This document shows positions 32,951 through 45,639 of a stretch of 64,000 bases of DNA, piece by piece. The stretch is from Trileptium ribeirensis (Eukaryota > Nematoda > Enoplea > Enoplida > Thoracostomopsidae), in NCBI GenBank assembly GCA_030248225.1, contig JASANE010021313.1, positions 27,417 through 91,416 of the forward strand, read 5' to 3'. The translations under genes and the position numbers were made by a program. Each line of letters starts with the position of its first letter. The first letter of the stretch is position 1. Below the pieces are notes generated by a model. The model was not told the DNA's origin and ran no database searches. It saw nothing but the letters and a program-made list of their open reading frames with translations.

Positions 32951-33360
32951 GGCGTGAACTGGGGGGCGAACTGGGGTTATGCCAAACTTTAGGATGTTTC
33001 ATAATTTAATATTTTTCATCGAAAAATGTTAAAATTGTAAATAAACCTAAAAAGTGCAAAAACGTTTTTGAGGCTAAAACCAACATATGAACCGATGTTT
33101 CGCTGAAAATAAAATTTTTGATATAAGATAGGGATTTTTGTAAAATTAATTTTTTTGTATCAACAGTTTGTGTTTTTACCAGGGGGAATCTAAAATTTTG
33201 CCAGACGGCTTCAACGGGGGGTTATTGTTTTTTAACCGGGGACGCGACCGAAAAATGGCAGGGCTCCCGCACTTTGGAAAAGCCAATTTTTAGGTGTTCG
33301 ATTTATTAGTCTTCAGCTTGTCGCATCATGAAGTAAGCTATGGGCGCACAGGGTGTTCCA

Positions 33361-34572
33361 AGGGTGTCCCATAAGTAACGACCCAACTTCAAACTGTTGC
33401 TGAGATTGGCATAATATACTTAAAATCCTCATACTTTCAGGAATTATTTAACCGAGCATATTATAAATATCTATTTATAACAAAATGTCTGCTACTCGGC
33501 TTAATTTGGCTGATCGAATAATAACTGCAGTAAGACTGTATTCAGTTAACCAAAATAGCCGTGCAGTTGTGTTAGAATGGACCCGGCATTCGTCTTCACA
33601 GCCACCATGTCATAAAACTATTGTATTAATTAATATAAGGTTTGATCTAAAAGTTTCCGTAGCTCCCTGCCGAGAACAGGGAGATCACCGACGGCATCTG
33701 GTGATGCTGCGTAAGCTGATATTTCCTATTATTTTGGCAATAGTCCGACAAAGTCAATTCGCCGTCGTCCTGTTGCAACCGGCATCATCAATCGATTGTT
33801 TTCTTAATTATTAAAAATCTGGGTGTAAAACCATTTAGACCAACGTTACTTCATCCTCTGAACGAGGATGAATATGGTCGCAGGGTTGAATTTTATGAAA
33901 AATGTCGACAGCGTCACGACGATAATCTAGACTTAGCTGACGAAGTCATTTGGACCGACGAAATCAATTTTAAACTGAACGGCAATATTAACCGGTATAA
34001 TTGTGTTCATTGGGATGCAAAAACCCTCATAGCATTATTGAAGTTAGTACAAATGCTCCTGGCCTGACGATATGGGTTGGCATGTGGTCTGGTTGATTTG
34101 TGGGCGTTCTTGTTCGATGGCACTATGAATGCAGACAACAATATAATGATACTGCGAAATGATTTTTTTCCTAATATTCAACAGTTGCCAAATATTAACA
34201 GGCTTCATTTTATGCAGGATGGCGGACCTCGAATAGCCTGCTCGTTCTCCTGATCTAAACCCTCCTGACTTCTTTATGTGAGGAGTGTTGAAGGAGAAGG
34301 TATACAAACGCAAACGGCAGACCCTGTTGTGCCTGAAAGAAGCTATATCGGACGAGATCTCCCTTCTGGACCCTGACATGGTTCGAAAAGTGTGCGTTTT
34401 CGACTGCAAGAATGCATTGATCTTGGAGGCGCACAGGTACGCACGGGTAAGTGTTATTCATCAAAAACCTAAGTTATAAATGAGAGTACGTGTATGCCAA
34501 ACGTCTTTTAAATATATTTTTGTTGTTCGGCGTGCTGGGCGACTTTAATGCTGCGGCGTTAAGGGACACCCT
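33361..34572 (+). mobile_element. Mariner/Tc1-superfamily transposon, decayed
   Basis: The ends are inverted: AGGGTGTCCCATAAGTAACG at 33,361 against the complement of GGCGTTAAGGGACACCCT at 34,555-34,572. The 1.2 kb between them encodes a broken transposase on the same strand. An AGGGTGTTCC word just outside the left end (about 33,350) may be a slipped or duplicated end. A TA target duplication is not evident on the left. Confidence 0.8.
33485..34479 (+). pseudogene. Mariner-like transposase pseudogene
   Basis: The element's cut-and-paste transposase, inactive. The intact N-terminal frame (33,485-33,814) starts MSATRLNLADRIITAVRLYS and fits a helix-turn-helix DNA-binding region of the insect DUF4817-type mariner relatives (AVVLEWTRH, KTIVLINIRFD). 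Frames then shift. The first catalytic Asp lies in IWTDEINFKLNG (33,947-33,982). The second lies in FMQDGGP (about 34,209-34,229). The third lies in SPDLNPPDFF (34,246-34,275), soon followed by a stop in place of the usual Trp and then LKEKVYKRK. Only about 10 codons separate the second and third acidic residues, where some 34 are expected, so an internal deletion is present. At least three frameshifts or stops rule out activity. Confidence 0.8.
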
Positions 34573-35120
34573 ATATGAAAAATACCGTAGATCTTATATA
34601 GGATAATTTGACTTGCTCGGTAAATTGGCGGATTCGGTTTTTCGCTTCAGAGATTCTGTAGAAATAAGTGGGTTGCCACACCATCAGAGGGCACTTCTAT
34701 ACTGGCGTCTCCACAGCACCAAAAATTTACCTGGGGATTTGAGGTAGGCGCCTCCCAGCTACAATCTGACTTGAAGTACGTGAGGATAATTTTCCTCCAG
34801 TTTATCAGGCTAACTGGGGTTTAAAATTTTTTCCTGTTTTTGAGCATTTACAACATTTTTATCGTTGTGTTTGTTGTATATTTATTGCTTAATCACTGAG
34901 AATGCATATTTCTGCAGGCTGCACTTCATTCTGCTTAAGATTTTATCATAAGCAGCCGAAATATAAGCAGTACTTTTGGATTATGTTAGAACGATAATTT
35001 TGGGTGTGACTTGAAAATACCCGGGGGAGCCGCCGAAATCCTGGATGCCCCTTTCTCCTTCTATGGAGACGCCAGCTATAAGTCGCTTGCGGTCACGAAA
35101 AAATTAAGTTGGTCTCTTAA
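34573..35120. other. Unassigned stretch
   Basis: No gene or repeat is recognised. Confidence 0.35.
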
Positions 35121-35345
35121 GCCTAATAGCGTTTGCTATCGGACGTAGCTCTACTTGTTCTTTGCGTTTGTTATCGCACGTAGGTTTACTTGTCTGTGCT
35201 GTTTCGAACGTGTCTGGACTGTTATCCGAACGAAATCACTCGCGTCTGTCTCGGACACACACGTCTGATATCGGACGTACTAGCTACCACGTTTGCACCA
35301 TCCGCAAACAGCAACGCGTCTGCTATCGCACGAGTTAGCGTAGCT
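35121..35345 (+). repeat. Degenerate repeats, GCGT-TG-TATCG-ACG theme
   Basis: Variants of GCGTTTGCTATCGGACGTAG occur near 35,128, 35,163, 35,256 and 35,311, interspersed with CTACTTGTTC / TTACTTGTCTG. Spacing is irregular. Probably an old minisatellite; no coding frame is shared among the units. Confidence 0.5.
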
Positions 35346-36964
35346 GCCATCGTGCGCTACGTTACAATATTATCCATAAATTTGATACCGCATTGTAGAT
35401 GAAACGTTTACTCGATTTTTGAACGATCCGACAATGAAATATGTTCGAAAGCGAGCAATCTTCTTGAATGTTTGTTTGCCTGGACAAGAATATCACGCCG
35501 ATGAGCTGGACGATGGGTTAGATGCTTATATCTGACTGTTAGATATTTATTTACATTTGGATTTTAATAGCGCTGATACTTATAGTTTCATTATATTTAC
35601 ATTTGGATTTTAACAGAGTTGTGTACATTTTGCTTTCACAACACTTCACTTTTTGATACTTTGTGATTTGTTTGTCGTGTACGTCACCGACTCGCGCAAG
35701 CTTGGCTCGGACCATTGTATTACCAAATGCTTTTGGTTGATGTAAGTCGTAGTAGCATGCTTGCAGTAATAAGAGAAATCTGTTCTATCCCACACCAGTA
35801 GAATAGGATATGATAAAGTAAGGGAAACTCTTCTTAAACTTAAATAAATAGAATGTAGGTATACCTGATCTCGACCGACATATGTTCCGTACGTTACAGC
35901 ACTGTGCCGTAGCCGTGTTTATTTTAATCGTCGTCTTTGTCTGTTATGTTCCCAGGTATTTTGAAAAGCAACCTGATTAAAGGATGCGTCTCTAGGTTTT
36001 TCACAGTATCGGGGGTATTAAGTAGGCTTACAGTTCCAATCTGGAAATATCTGAATATTTTTACCGGATTAGTTGCGAATAATATGGTACTCTCTGATCA
36101 ACTGGTATCCTACAGCTGTATTCAATGTTGGAAACGATTTTATTTAATGGATGTATTTTAGAGAACTTAATGAAAGCGCCAGAAAAACGTCCTTAACTTC
36201 ATTTGCATGTTGTATGAAGAAATGCGCTGTCTTTATGGTCGTTTGTTTGTGACTGCTCTCGCAAACATGTGTCAACTAGCTACTACAAGGCACTTCCACA
36301 ATGAGATTTTGAAATTAAATGTTGAAAACATTTAATTGACTCCGACTAAATTGGACATAGTGGGTATTGCAATAAAAATATCGTCTCACCCAAATTTCGT
36401 AAGAGATCAGAATGATTAAAATACAAAACTAGGTTAATTTATTGATTTGGTATGAACAGGGTCGCCTAAAAATGAGCAATTGCAGTTCACGAAATGCAAA
36501 GCCGAAATGGGATTAGCCAAATAGTTGTCATCACGAAAATAGGTTGGGCGGACGTGTCGTAGCGATTGTGTTTTTCAGACATTTGAGGTATATTTTCGTT
36601 TCGGCACTACTGCAGGAGCGCGGTTTTGAGACGTCGTTTTTGAAGTCAAATCTAATCGTGGTCAAAGTATTTAAGACAACTTCTGTCACATCTTGTACAA
36701 TCGTTACAAACCAAAACAAAATTATTTTTAAATCTTATACTTGGACGAGTTTACGTTTTAACCATACTATCTCGGCACCGTAGTTTTTGCAGTAGTTCTT
36801 GTACACAAATTTTAAGGTAGCTTTTATGTTTTAATGCAATTCAAATTTTGTAGTTTATATTTTAGATATCAATTTCCATCGATGGATGGCTTAGCTCACG
36901 ATCTTCTTGACGTCCTCGATCATTTCAAGTATTACTAGTATTTCTTTATCTGAGAGTAGTCTAA
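35346..36964. other. Unassigned stretch
   Basis: AT-rich, with no supported gene. A short direct repeat, TTTACATTTGGATTTTAA, occurs near 35,550 and 35,599. Confidence 0.35.
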
Positions 36965-37425
36965 CGTTGCGGATATAGTGTGTTGCATGGGCGAAAGCTT
37001 CTAAATTACGTGTGTGTGTGATCGGTCATTACTCAGAAACGACTTAACATATTTTCATGATCTCGGGCTCATTCGAACTGGCATAGTCAATTTACCGTGT
37101 ACATCCTCAAGGGTTTTTTGATTTGAGGTCTGGTTTCGGGTCCAGAGGTTAAATTGAGGGTTTTTACCTCATTTTAGTACCCTTCACATAGCAAAGTTAC
37201 TTAACTTTCAATTTTTTCTTCGGGTCGTTTTATTTCGTAGTAAAATGATAAAATACCGATCCTCTTTTTTGGTTTTTCGATTAAGGCTCTACTTCTGGAG
37301 TTATGGGTTTTGAGGTATGGCGCCCTCGTGGTTTCTCGAGCCAAAATTCGAAAATTTGTTTTGACGTCCTGGGTGGCTGAAAAGTGTCACTTGTGCGTTT
37401 TCGAGCATGAGAAACTTATTGCCTG
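36965..37425 (+). repeat. Family R, segment R-B
   Basis: Aligns with 45,640-46,128. Shared landmarks are GATCGGTCAT.ACTC.G.AACGACTTAA (37,020), CGTGTACATC..CAAGGGTTTTTTGATTT, TTTTAGTACCCTTCAC, ATTTCGTAGTAAAATGAT and CCAAAATTCGAAAATTTGTT followed by TTGACGTCCTGGGTGGCTGA. No frame is conserved. This copy is not followed directly by the lead and R-A; an R-A copy appears only 1.6 kb downstream. Confidence 0.85.
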
Positions 37426-38170
37426 TTTCTAAGAACTTGGTGGCGTAGCCATTCGTTATGGTAGTTGGCAGTACTTTACAGGTACTTTTCAATGTTCAGT
37501 TCTGTGAAATATGGGTTCCTAAAGATTTCTGTAACATGCTTGACTACGCTCTGCTATCTCGATAGAGTTACTAGTGTATAGCTTTTACCATTGTGGATTA
37601 TGGTTTGTCGTTCTGTTCTAGCTATCTCTCATAATTTTTCCAATGATTGTAGTGGGCTAATATGTAATCAAAAGATAAAACTGTTTTTCTTCCGAGCAAA
37701 TACAATGGCTTGGTATGACCTTAGTGGGGTAGCAATTCCCACCAATTTAATAATGCTCCATGAGCCGTGTTCGTCAAATTTTTCTCCATCATCGTTTTCC
37801 CCAATTATCCATACACTCCCATGTTGCACAACTCTATGATTTAAAAATGTCGTCTAAGTTCATGTTTTCTGTGCGGTAAATATTTTTTAAAACTTAGTAC
37901 AACTCCTGATGCTTGTACACTGTATTAAAGCCTGAAAATATTCGTTTGCTAGTTACAATTCCCTGAAAATATGTAAATATGTAGTATAAGCTTAATAGCA
38001 AAAAATTTGGTGCCCCACTTTAAAATTTCTATCGAGGGCTACAGATATTATCCCAGATTTCGTAAAGCAGTAAACAGGCAAGATGTCTGTGTCCTGTGTA
38101 CGGGATGGATTTTTTGGGAGCATTAAAAATAGGAACCCGTGCAAAGGCATTGTGTGTGTAACTTATTATC

Positions 38171-38698
38171 TTGCTTTTCAAGTTCTCTGAAGCCTTGATT
38201 AAAAGCCAAAAGCCTAATGTGTTGAGATTGTTTTGCAAATCAAGTTCATTATTTGGGTTTTCCCAGAAAAAAATATGTTCCTGCAGCACAATGGTTGTTA
38301 ATAATTTAAAAGTTGAAGATTGTGTATTTGTTCAACCCGGAAAGGAAATACGTATTTTTATCCAATTTAAGGATTTATTTGCCAGCCTCATTATACTACT
38401 ATCTTACAAGCCACTCATTTATGGTTTCCGTTATGTTCCATTACCTGTAACTGGCTTTTTATGGTATTCCACTTCAAAATTTCTGGAACCCCTGGAGCTA
38501 TATAATACTGTGCTGATAGGACTTAACGAACACCATCGATGTATTCCGCGTGTCACAAAACCTACAATAGCTTATCTAACCTCGCATGATAAAACAACAC
38601 ATAGCCAACTATATGACGACAGATTAAATTCGTTCGATAATTCAGGTTGGCGTACTCCGGAAAATGGCTTCGTCGACTCTTATGTCCGTGGCAACTAG
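38171..38698 (+). CDS. Longest open frame (175 codons), unrecognised
   Basis: This is the longest uninterrupted frame in the window. Residues 41-71 (MVVNNLKVEDCVFVQPGKEI and following) faintly recall the opening strand of a BAH chromatin-reader domain (DCV-x-V-x-PG), but no later BAH landmark is present. The C-terminal third is polar (THSQLYDDRLNSFDN) with no motif I know. TTCCTGCAG just before CACAATGG could be a splice acceptor, but I see no convincing donor. Codon use matches the AT-rich background and the frame has no copy elsewhere in the window. It may be a chance frame or a decayed exon. Confidence 0.2.
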   Translation: MLFKFSEALIKSQKPNVLRLFCKSSSLFGFSQKKICSCSTMVVNNLKVEDCVFVQPGKEIRIFIQFKDLFASLIILLSYKPLIYGFRYVPLPVTGFLWYSTSKFLEPLELYNTVLIGLNEHHRCIPRVTKPTIAYLTSHDKTTHSQLYDDRLNSFDNSGWRTPENGFVDSYVRGN

Positions 38699-38989
38699 CG
38701 AATGCCTTAATGAATGTGTATAAAGGATTTGCGTTGAACTCTGACTCTGGATACCCCAACTGTCGTATTCAGGATACCTGGAAACCTATATATAGATCGT
38801 TCTTGACTCCCTGAAAGCAATACTCAACCAAACAAATTAAGACGGGGAGATTCGGGAAATTTGCTTCGTGGAGACAACCTTGAAATCCTTGAAAAGCTAT
38901 AGTATAGTCTTTTTGTACTCTTGAGATTAGAAAACTATCGTGTTCAATATGATTTAAACAAACATACGTTTTGAAAGCACAATTATACA

Positions 38990-39500
38990 ATAAGATGTCG
39001 AAATTTAAGAAGTCTATATTTCCGACAAAGGGTCAACGCACTCGGGTTCACAGCGGCTGATTAAACGGTCTAGACAAGAGTTATCTTCAGGAAAACTGTA
39101 TTTCTCGATGAGCTGATTTCATGTTAATAGTTTTCGTTTCTTAAATGACGCTTCTATGGCGAGGTGTGGGCTGCGACACACCGGTGCTTTTATAACTATA
39201 GTTGGCAGTGAATCCTTAGAATTAATTTTGGTTGATTGCTGATAATGGGCTTCTTTTTCAATATCACGCCTCTGTCGCGAGATATAGGCTTCGAAACATT
39301 GGTAACCTCAGGCCGGATTTTCAGTTTTTTTCCATTTACACCCGAAATATCGCAGCTCCTAGCGTTCAACTTAAGGGCATATTGTCATCACTTTTGCTGT
39401 CGAACAAAAATTATCGAAATCCATCAACAGGAATATGAGTTATGCGTTAAATTTTACTATACTTCTTCCTATCGCTTTCACTAGAAACTCACTCATTCCG
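38990..39500 (+). repeat. Family R, segment R-A copy
   Basis: Landmarks in order: GATGTCGAAATTTAAGAAGT (38,994), AAAGGGTCAACGCACT, CACAGCGGC, CTGTCGCGAGATATAGGCTTCG (39,272), AGCGTTCAACTTAAGGGCATAT (39,360), ATCACTTTTGCTGTCGAACAAAAA, ATATGAGTTATGCG (39,432), ACTCACTCATTCCGTTTCAA. More diverged and internally longer than the 46.4 kb copy. Confidence 0.75.
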
Positions 39501-39834
39501 TTTCAAGTATATCAAGGAGTAACCGGAACTGTGAATCAGGTAACAATCATTGTGGAGAAAGTAACGTTTGGAGCATAACTCGATAATTTTAGGGGACATC
39601 ATTGTTTAATCATAATTTACTTTTAGTTCAGGTATCGTTTTGCCTTTGCGGCATGGGAACACAATCTTAGCCAGATCTTTAATTACTCTATTGTATATAT
39701 ATATATAACATTATATACTTTTTTAGAGTGAACATGGTTATGGGCTTTGGTGAAGGAGCCGGTGCGAACATTCTAATGCGCTTCGGAGTACGTGTTAGTA
39801 TTGTAGTATCGTCTATCTAGGATCTGGTTGGTTT

Positions 39835-39880
39835 TGTGCTGGGTTCTCCATGCGGGTTGTGTGCTGGGTTCTCCATGCGC
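39835..39880 (+). repeat. 25-base tandem duplication
   Basis: TGTGCTGGGTTCTCCATGCG occurs twice, at about 39,835 and 39,860, leading straight into a family F copy. Confidence 0.8.
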
Positions 39881-39965
39881 TGAAATTTTGGCCATGAGGC
39901 ATGAGCAAGGGCCCCTGGTTCGGGGCTTTGGGCGCCGGATTTTGCCAGGTGGCGTGAATTAAGGG
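39874..39965 (+). repeat. Family F short repeat
   Basis: CTCCATGCGCTGAAATTTTGGC, then GGCATGAGCAAGGGCCCCTG and GGCGCCGGATTTTGCCAGG. The order matches 53,210-53,275 (TTGCCATCGGGCATGATTCG, GGGCCCCGTGG, GGCGC). Confidence 0.7.
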
Positions 39966-42900
39966 CCCTCTAGCTTCAGAACGTTATTTTTGTACAAACT
40001 TTGTCGAGCTTTTTATATGAACCCCTGTTTTTACCGGGTAAGCCAAAAAATTTGCCCGGGAGAGGGCATTTCGCCAGTGGGCCGCAACCGGCACGACGTT
40101 ATTGTCAGTTTTATGATAACATTGAAGTACATATAAATTGTAAAAATTGTTGTGTGGTTGTTGTAAAAAGTCTATTGTTTCGCTACTTCCGTTAATACAA
40201 CGGTATCGCTTGTTCAAGCACTGTAAAGAACTATTGTTCTTAACAAACCTACGCTAATGAAATTATGAATCTGACCTGTCTGAAAGATAATTATTTTAGT
40301 CGTTCTGCCAGAAATATCAATACTTCAAGCAGTTGTTGTCAGAACTTTCAGCTATATTGTGTTGCTCTGGGTATGGGAAATTGCAGTTTCTTGATAGTTC
40401 GCTGTAATAGGAGTAATTTGTAAACAAAAAAGAGTTCAACTGTATAACTCTGAAATAAATTTTTATAGAATTAAAGTACTGGTTAGAAATCACTGCTGTT
40501 CGCCTGTTCGCGCTGCGTAGTAAGATTGCTTGCTGGATGTATGCATGACGCTCCATTGTTCGAAAGGCTACATCCGTTACTCGCACGTATTGAACGATGG
40601 GCGTTTTGAACATGTTCTATCGATACGCCTCATGCGCCTATGATGATTTAATATTTCCGTTTTTTACGTTTCAGCTATACTATCCGAACCGTTGTTTGGG
40701 TCTGATTCTCATCGACTATACGGCTGCGAGTGCTGCGCTCGACGAACAGATTTTGCATTCCGTAAGTTTAGGGTTGTCGATGGCGGTTTTTTATGAGATT
40801 AATTATAGTAGTGGTACGAAAAATATTAGCCCACTTTGAAATTTATTGATTTACGTCTATGAATGACAAAATCAACGATACCATGTACATCTATAGCGCT
40901 GAAGCCATTAATTGTTATGCATTTACTGTAATTATTATATCTATGAATCATGCTCAGTCTACAGAGGAGAACGGATATATTATATTTGAAGTAACTTGTG
41001 CCGTTATATACGGTGAAAATTTTCAAACTTAAGTAGTGTCTCAAGAATATTTTAATTTTGCATTTGTTTTGGAATGAAAACTTTATTTTTCTTCCTTATA
41101 ATTTGTATTTTCATCTCGAAGGAACTCGTTTGAACGCCTAGCCATAACCTTTTTTAAAATAATGTGATGTTCCGTTGTGTTTAGTGGATGTAATATTGCG
41201 TTTTCCCATTTACAAGCAGTTAGCCAAATTATTGTGGTTATAGGGTATAATTTGTGTTACAACATTGTATTTAAAAAAGTTTTTTATAAAATCACGCCTC
41301 TCCTTTTTATTTTTGACGTATAGCATTTCAGTTAGGTCTACAACCATCAGAGTCTTCGTGAGACACTGGAGATAATTCTAGGTATTAGATCGTCACTCAG
41401 TCAACCATCTGTTTCGATAAGTAGATTTCATTTAATTAAATAATGCTTCCTTAACTCAGCAACCACGTCGTTCACTATATATTTTGTAGATGTATAATTG
41501 GAAAGAAAAGAATATGCTATACGTGAAAAAAGTATTGGAAACACTCAACTTTGACAAAATGGGCGCAGTAAGTGTTTTTTAATTATTGATGAAAACTTTT
41601 GAGCTAAATAATCTTTGAGTAGGCGTGTCGCATGGTATCCGTGACCCAGAAAACCAGGTAAACATATTTCTGAAAATACCATAGGTTGGATTCCGTCTAC
41701 CGAAATGTGTCCCCGTGCGCTGTAATGTTTCAAGTTAGCCGTACAACACGGAGCAAAATGTTTAATAGCACCCAGTAGCTTCAACAATGTCTACATCTGC
41801 CGCCAGTTTCGCATTTTTGCATCACTTGCAGTTACGGGCAAAAATAGTTTTTGTGCTCGTTTATGAATGCACGTAAACGCAATAAAACGTTTATAAACCA
41901 ACACTGTTGCGTTCTTTTTTTGTGTCCATTCTTGTCCATGACTGTACCTTCATTTAGTCTCAACTCGCGTATATACTATTGCTTTTACGAGTATAACTTA
42001 TTCATTATTCCACACTGCTGCCACTTTTTGAAAATTGGACTAATTGTGGTCGTAAACACTTCATGTCGAACGGTTGCCACAGTTATCTATTGACCTCTCG
42101 TAAAATTTAAAGTGAAGTATGTAACTACCGTAACGTATAAAAATAGGCGGAACTGCAAACGAGTGAAATAGCATTGGTAGAATTGAATTTTTACCGTTGG
42201 GTTGTTGTTACTGTTTGAACTGGAGCTTAGTATGAATCAAGCGACCCTCAGCACTCAGAAATTCGATGACATACTTCGGTAGTTCCAACATATGTGACGT
42301 TGGTGATCTGTTGCAGGGTAATGTAACACCACTTGTTGTAGGTCAGTTGTTAAACGAGCCTTTATAGACCGTTAACCTTATATCGTAGAGGTAGGTCTGC
42401 AGATGTGAACATTTTGCGTTTGAGCGTAGCTGACATAAAATCACTCTGTTGCGGTTGGGCTTACTGCAGAGAGTTATACCAAACATTGAATTCGGCAAAC
42501 ATATATTTTTTCTGTCTCGTTATAGTTCAAAGGCGGACAGTATAAACCAAGCCCTCTCTCCATAAAGTGTAGTCAAATGTATGTGTCATCTACTGAGACA
42601 TGAACTGGGAAACCTCGGAGGGTGTTGAAAAATACCTGTGTTCCCATCTTCTATCTATTTATATCAACTTTGACTACGATATAATAACCTAGGATACGGC
42701 ACATTAAGCTTATGCTATTAAATGACAATATTGCACTCTGTTAAACGGGTATACCTTTGCTTCTCTCCGTTACTAAAAATAGTTGGAATTTTGATCATTA
42801 ATTAGTTTTAATTTTTTTTTCACGCGGTATTAGTAGTTAGTTTTTTAATTATTGAATCCGGACACGGAGAAGCGCTAGCTTCGAAATCGAACAATGCTCA

Positions 42901-44739
42901 CTACACCGTACTATGATGAAAAAGATATTTTTTTATTTCTTTATTTTATTATTTATAAGTCCGTTTATTTTTCTCTCTAAACAGGACTTCGTTATGTCAA
43001 CGTAAACTGATATGGATGTGTGATGGCTCATATGAAAGCTACAATACTCTGAATGTTCCTTTTGCAGGTTTTATTACGATTTGACACATCCACCCAGGGT
43101 ACATTGCTAGAATGGGCCATTCTTGGTCATTTTTGCTCACAACTCGGCAACCTTTAAGCTGATTTGAATCATTTTGGTATCGAAGCTATTTATGGGTATA
43201 TAAATTGTTTTGGTCGGGTCCCAATGGGGCATGGGGGACTTTAGCAAATGGTCAAAATTTGTCGAGGTGTAGCTATATAACCACATAAGAGATTCGAATG
43301 AAATATTATGTGTGGATAGTGCGGGGCTACATGTAGAGTGTCAACAGATGTTATGTAGGAAGCCTGGGTCAATTGGTATTTGTGGCCAAAGTTGGGTCCG
43401 ACGCCATATATAGTCATCTGTAATATTACCACTTCTAACGGTATATATATTAATACATTTGTGGCTCAAAATAAAGTTCGTATGGGTTTTCGTGGGTGCT
43501 GATTTCAAATTTTCACTTTATTTAAACGTATCTCTTCGTGTACTTAGTGGTAGTTATATCAGTGGGTGAGACAAGGCGAGTGGTGCCAAGAGGACGAGTG
43601 ACGTGCGGTCTGTAGCAAATTCTGTTTATGTTTCTGTGCTACTATGCTTTTGTTAAGATTCTTATATATACATAGATTACATACATATGTTGTTCACGAT
43701 TTATAAGCAGTCCTGATGTAGTGTTAACCGTGGTAGTGTGCGTATTAGATATCTGACTATCAGTTTTGCTGCATCTATACCTTATTGAACAGCAAATTAA
43801 TAAATATTTTTTGTTGAGTTACATCCTTGTTTCGAAACAGGAATATATTTTAATGAGTTGTCCCACTGTATGTTAACGTTACAGTTTCTCATTTATCCGA
43901 ATTAATACACTTGTCATGTCCCAAGATTCTAGTTTAAAACTTTCATACCTACAAGACGACAATGCTTATGCGTAATTCGTGATGTCTTAATGGGCTTTGA
44001 ATGCTTCAGGTGCTTACTCTAGTGAAATTAAACTAAACTGTGCAGTGAAACGTGGTTATTAGCGGCATGTCTCAGCCTTATTCCATTAGAACAGAACACA
44101 ATATTTCGCCGTTTACTACCAGGAAGAGTGCACAAGTGAAACGTTGTACCATTTCTACATACTCTCTAAGCTAACCCGTGGTTGATGTCAAGAGCATTTT
44201 TGGCTTTACCCATTCTCACTTCTGGGGGAGGGGTAAAATGCAGATATTCCAACATTAAATGGTGGGTCAAATTCTCCAGTTTTGCGAGCAGTAGGTCGGA
44301 CTTGTGTCAACAACCTGACAAATGGGTGTCCGATTTAACCCACAAAGTTTGGGGTTGGGACCAATATTTTTTACCTCTCGCGAAATATAGGGTAAAGCCG
44401 AAAACACCTATGTCGCCTATCTAACTCCGAGCAGGTAACTTTCATACTAATTGCCCTATACAGTCACGTACTAGTAGCAACGCAAATAGATGAAATGTCG
44501 AAGTTTCTCATGAATAATTAATTCATTGTTATTTACTGACTTCGCACAGGCCAGATGTAGTTGGTTCAGAATTAGGTTTTGGTTGGTTGGTAAAAGAAGT
44601 GTTAGTAAAATTTTTTGTGCCGTGCATTATTGTTATTACGTCATTAAATGACGTACGTCTGATTTATGTTAAATCCGTGTTTTATCACAATGCTTATTTC
44701 GTTAAATAATCTTGCATGGGTTAATAATAACAAAGATCT
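39966..44739. other. Long unassigned AT-rich stretch
   Basis: Numerous frames of 60-98 codons, none with recognisable domains or plausible splice structure. A GCCCGGGAGAGGGC patch at 40,050 and a GGGGGAGGGG run at 44,225 stand out only by composition. No repeat family is confidently assigned. Confidence 0.4.
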
Positions 44740-44787
44740 CACCAAATTGGGGGGTCATGTCTCTGGCAAAATTTTCAGCGAATGGAG
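44740..44787 (-). repeat. Family F short repeat, reverse copy
   Basis: The reverse complement reads CCATTCGCTGAAAATTTTGC then CAGAGACATGACCCCCC, the same opening as the copies at 32,861 and 53,210. Confidence 0.6.
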
Positions 44788-45639
44788 AGCCCACATCATT
44801 ACAGTGTAGTTGTGCAGTCGCTACGTATAAACAAACAAACAATATCTCTACATTTCCCTCCTGCTCTGGCAATGCCATATATAATAGTTTCAAATATTAT
44901 CATGTTTTCTTCCTCAAACAGTAGCAACAACGACGGTTTGTTTTGGCGGCGAAGATACATAGCATCGGCTTTGATTATCATATATTTATATACTGTCGTC
45001 TTGTTTTATTATTATCGTCGTGTTCGAATCATGCTGTTTAATGATGCATGCAGATGCCAACTACGACGATGATGTTCACATGCAACAACTTTTATACAAT
45101 TCAGGGACGTGGTAAGCTGTTGAAAAGGTGGGGGGGGCGGTCGTGAGCTTTCGTTTTGTTATAACCGAATAAGTGAATTTTTTCACGTTTGTCAGCACAA
45201 AGTGCTAGGGATGGGGTCGGCGCCATCACCCTCGCGACACTCCTGATACGATGTAGCGGCATAGAAGCACTTTATATAGTAGCTTTTTTGTGTCCAGAAG
45301 AGCTAAAACAATAGTGGCTTTGTTGTTGTCACGAGTGTGTGCCGATAGCCGCATGTTTGGGATGACGGCTGCTGAAGCAGCGACGTTTTTAGGTGAACAT
45401 TTTCTGATTACTTGAGCGAAAATTTGTTCAACTATGCTTTGGGAATGACTAAAAATAATGCCGGCGTATGACAAGGACGAACCAAAGCATTGTAGCATTA
45501 AGAAAATATTTATAAAATTGTATGCATTATGTATTCATGAACATATAATATACAAATGTAGCAACATAATCTATAACAACTAAAAATTGGTGAATAACCA
45601 GAACTGGAACTTGGCCTACATATATAGTCAGCGCATAGT

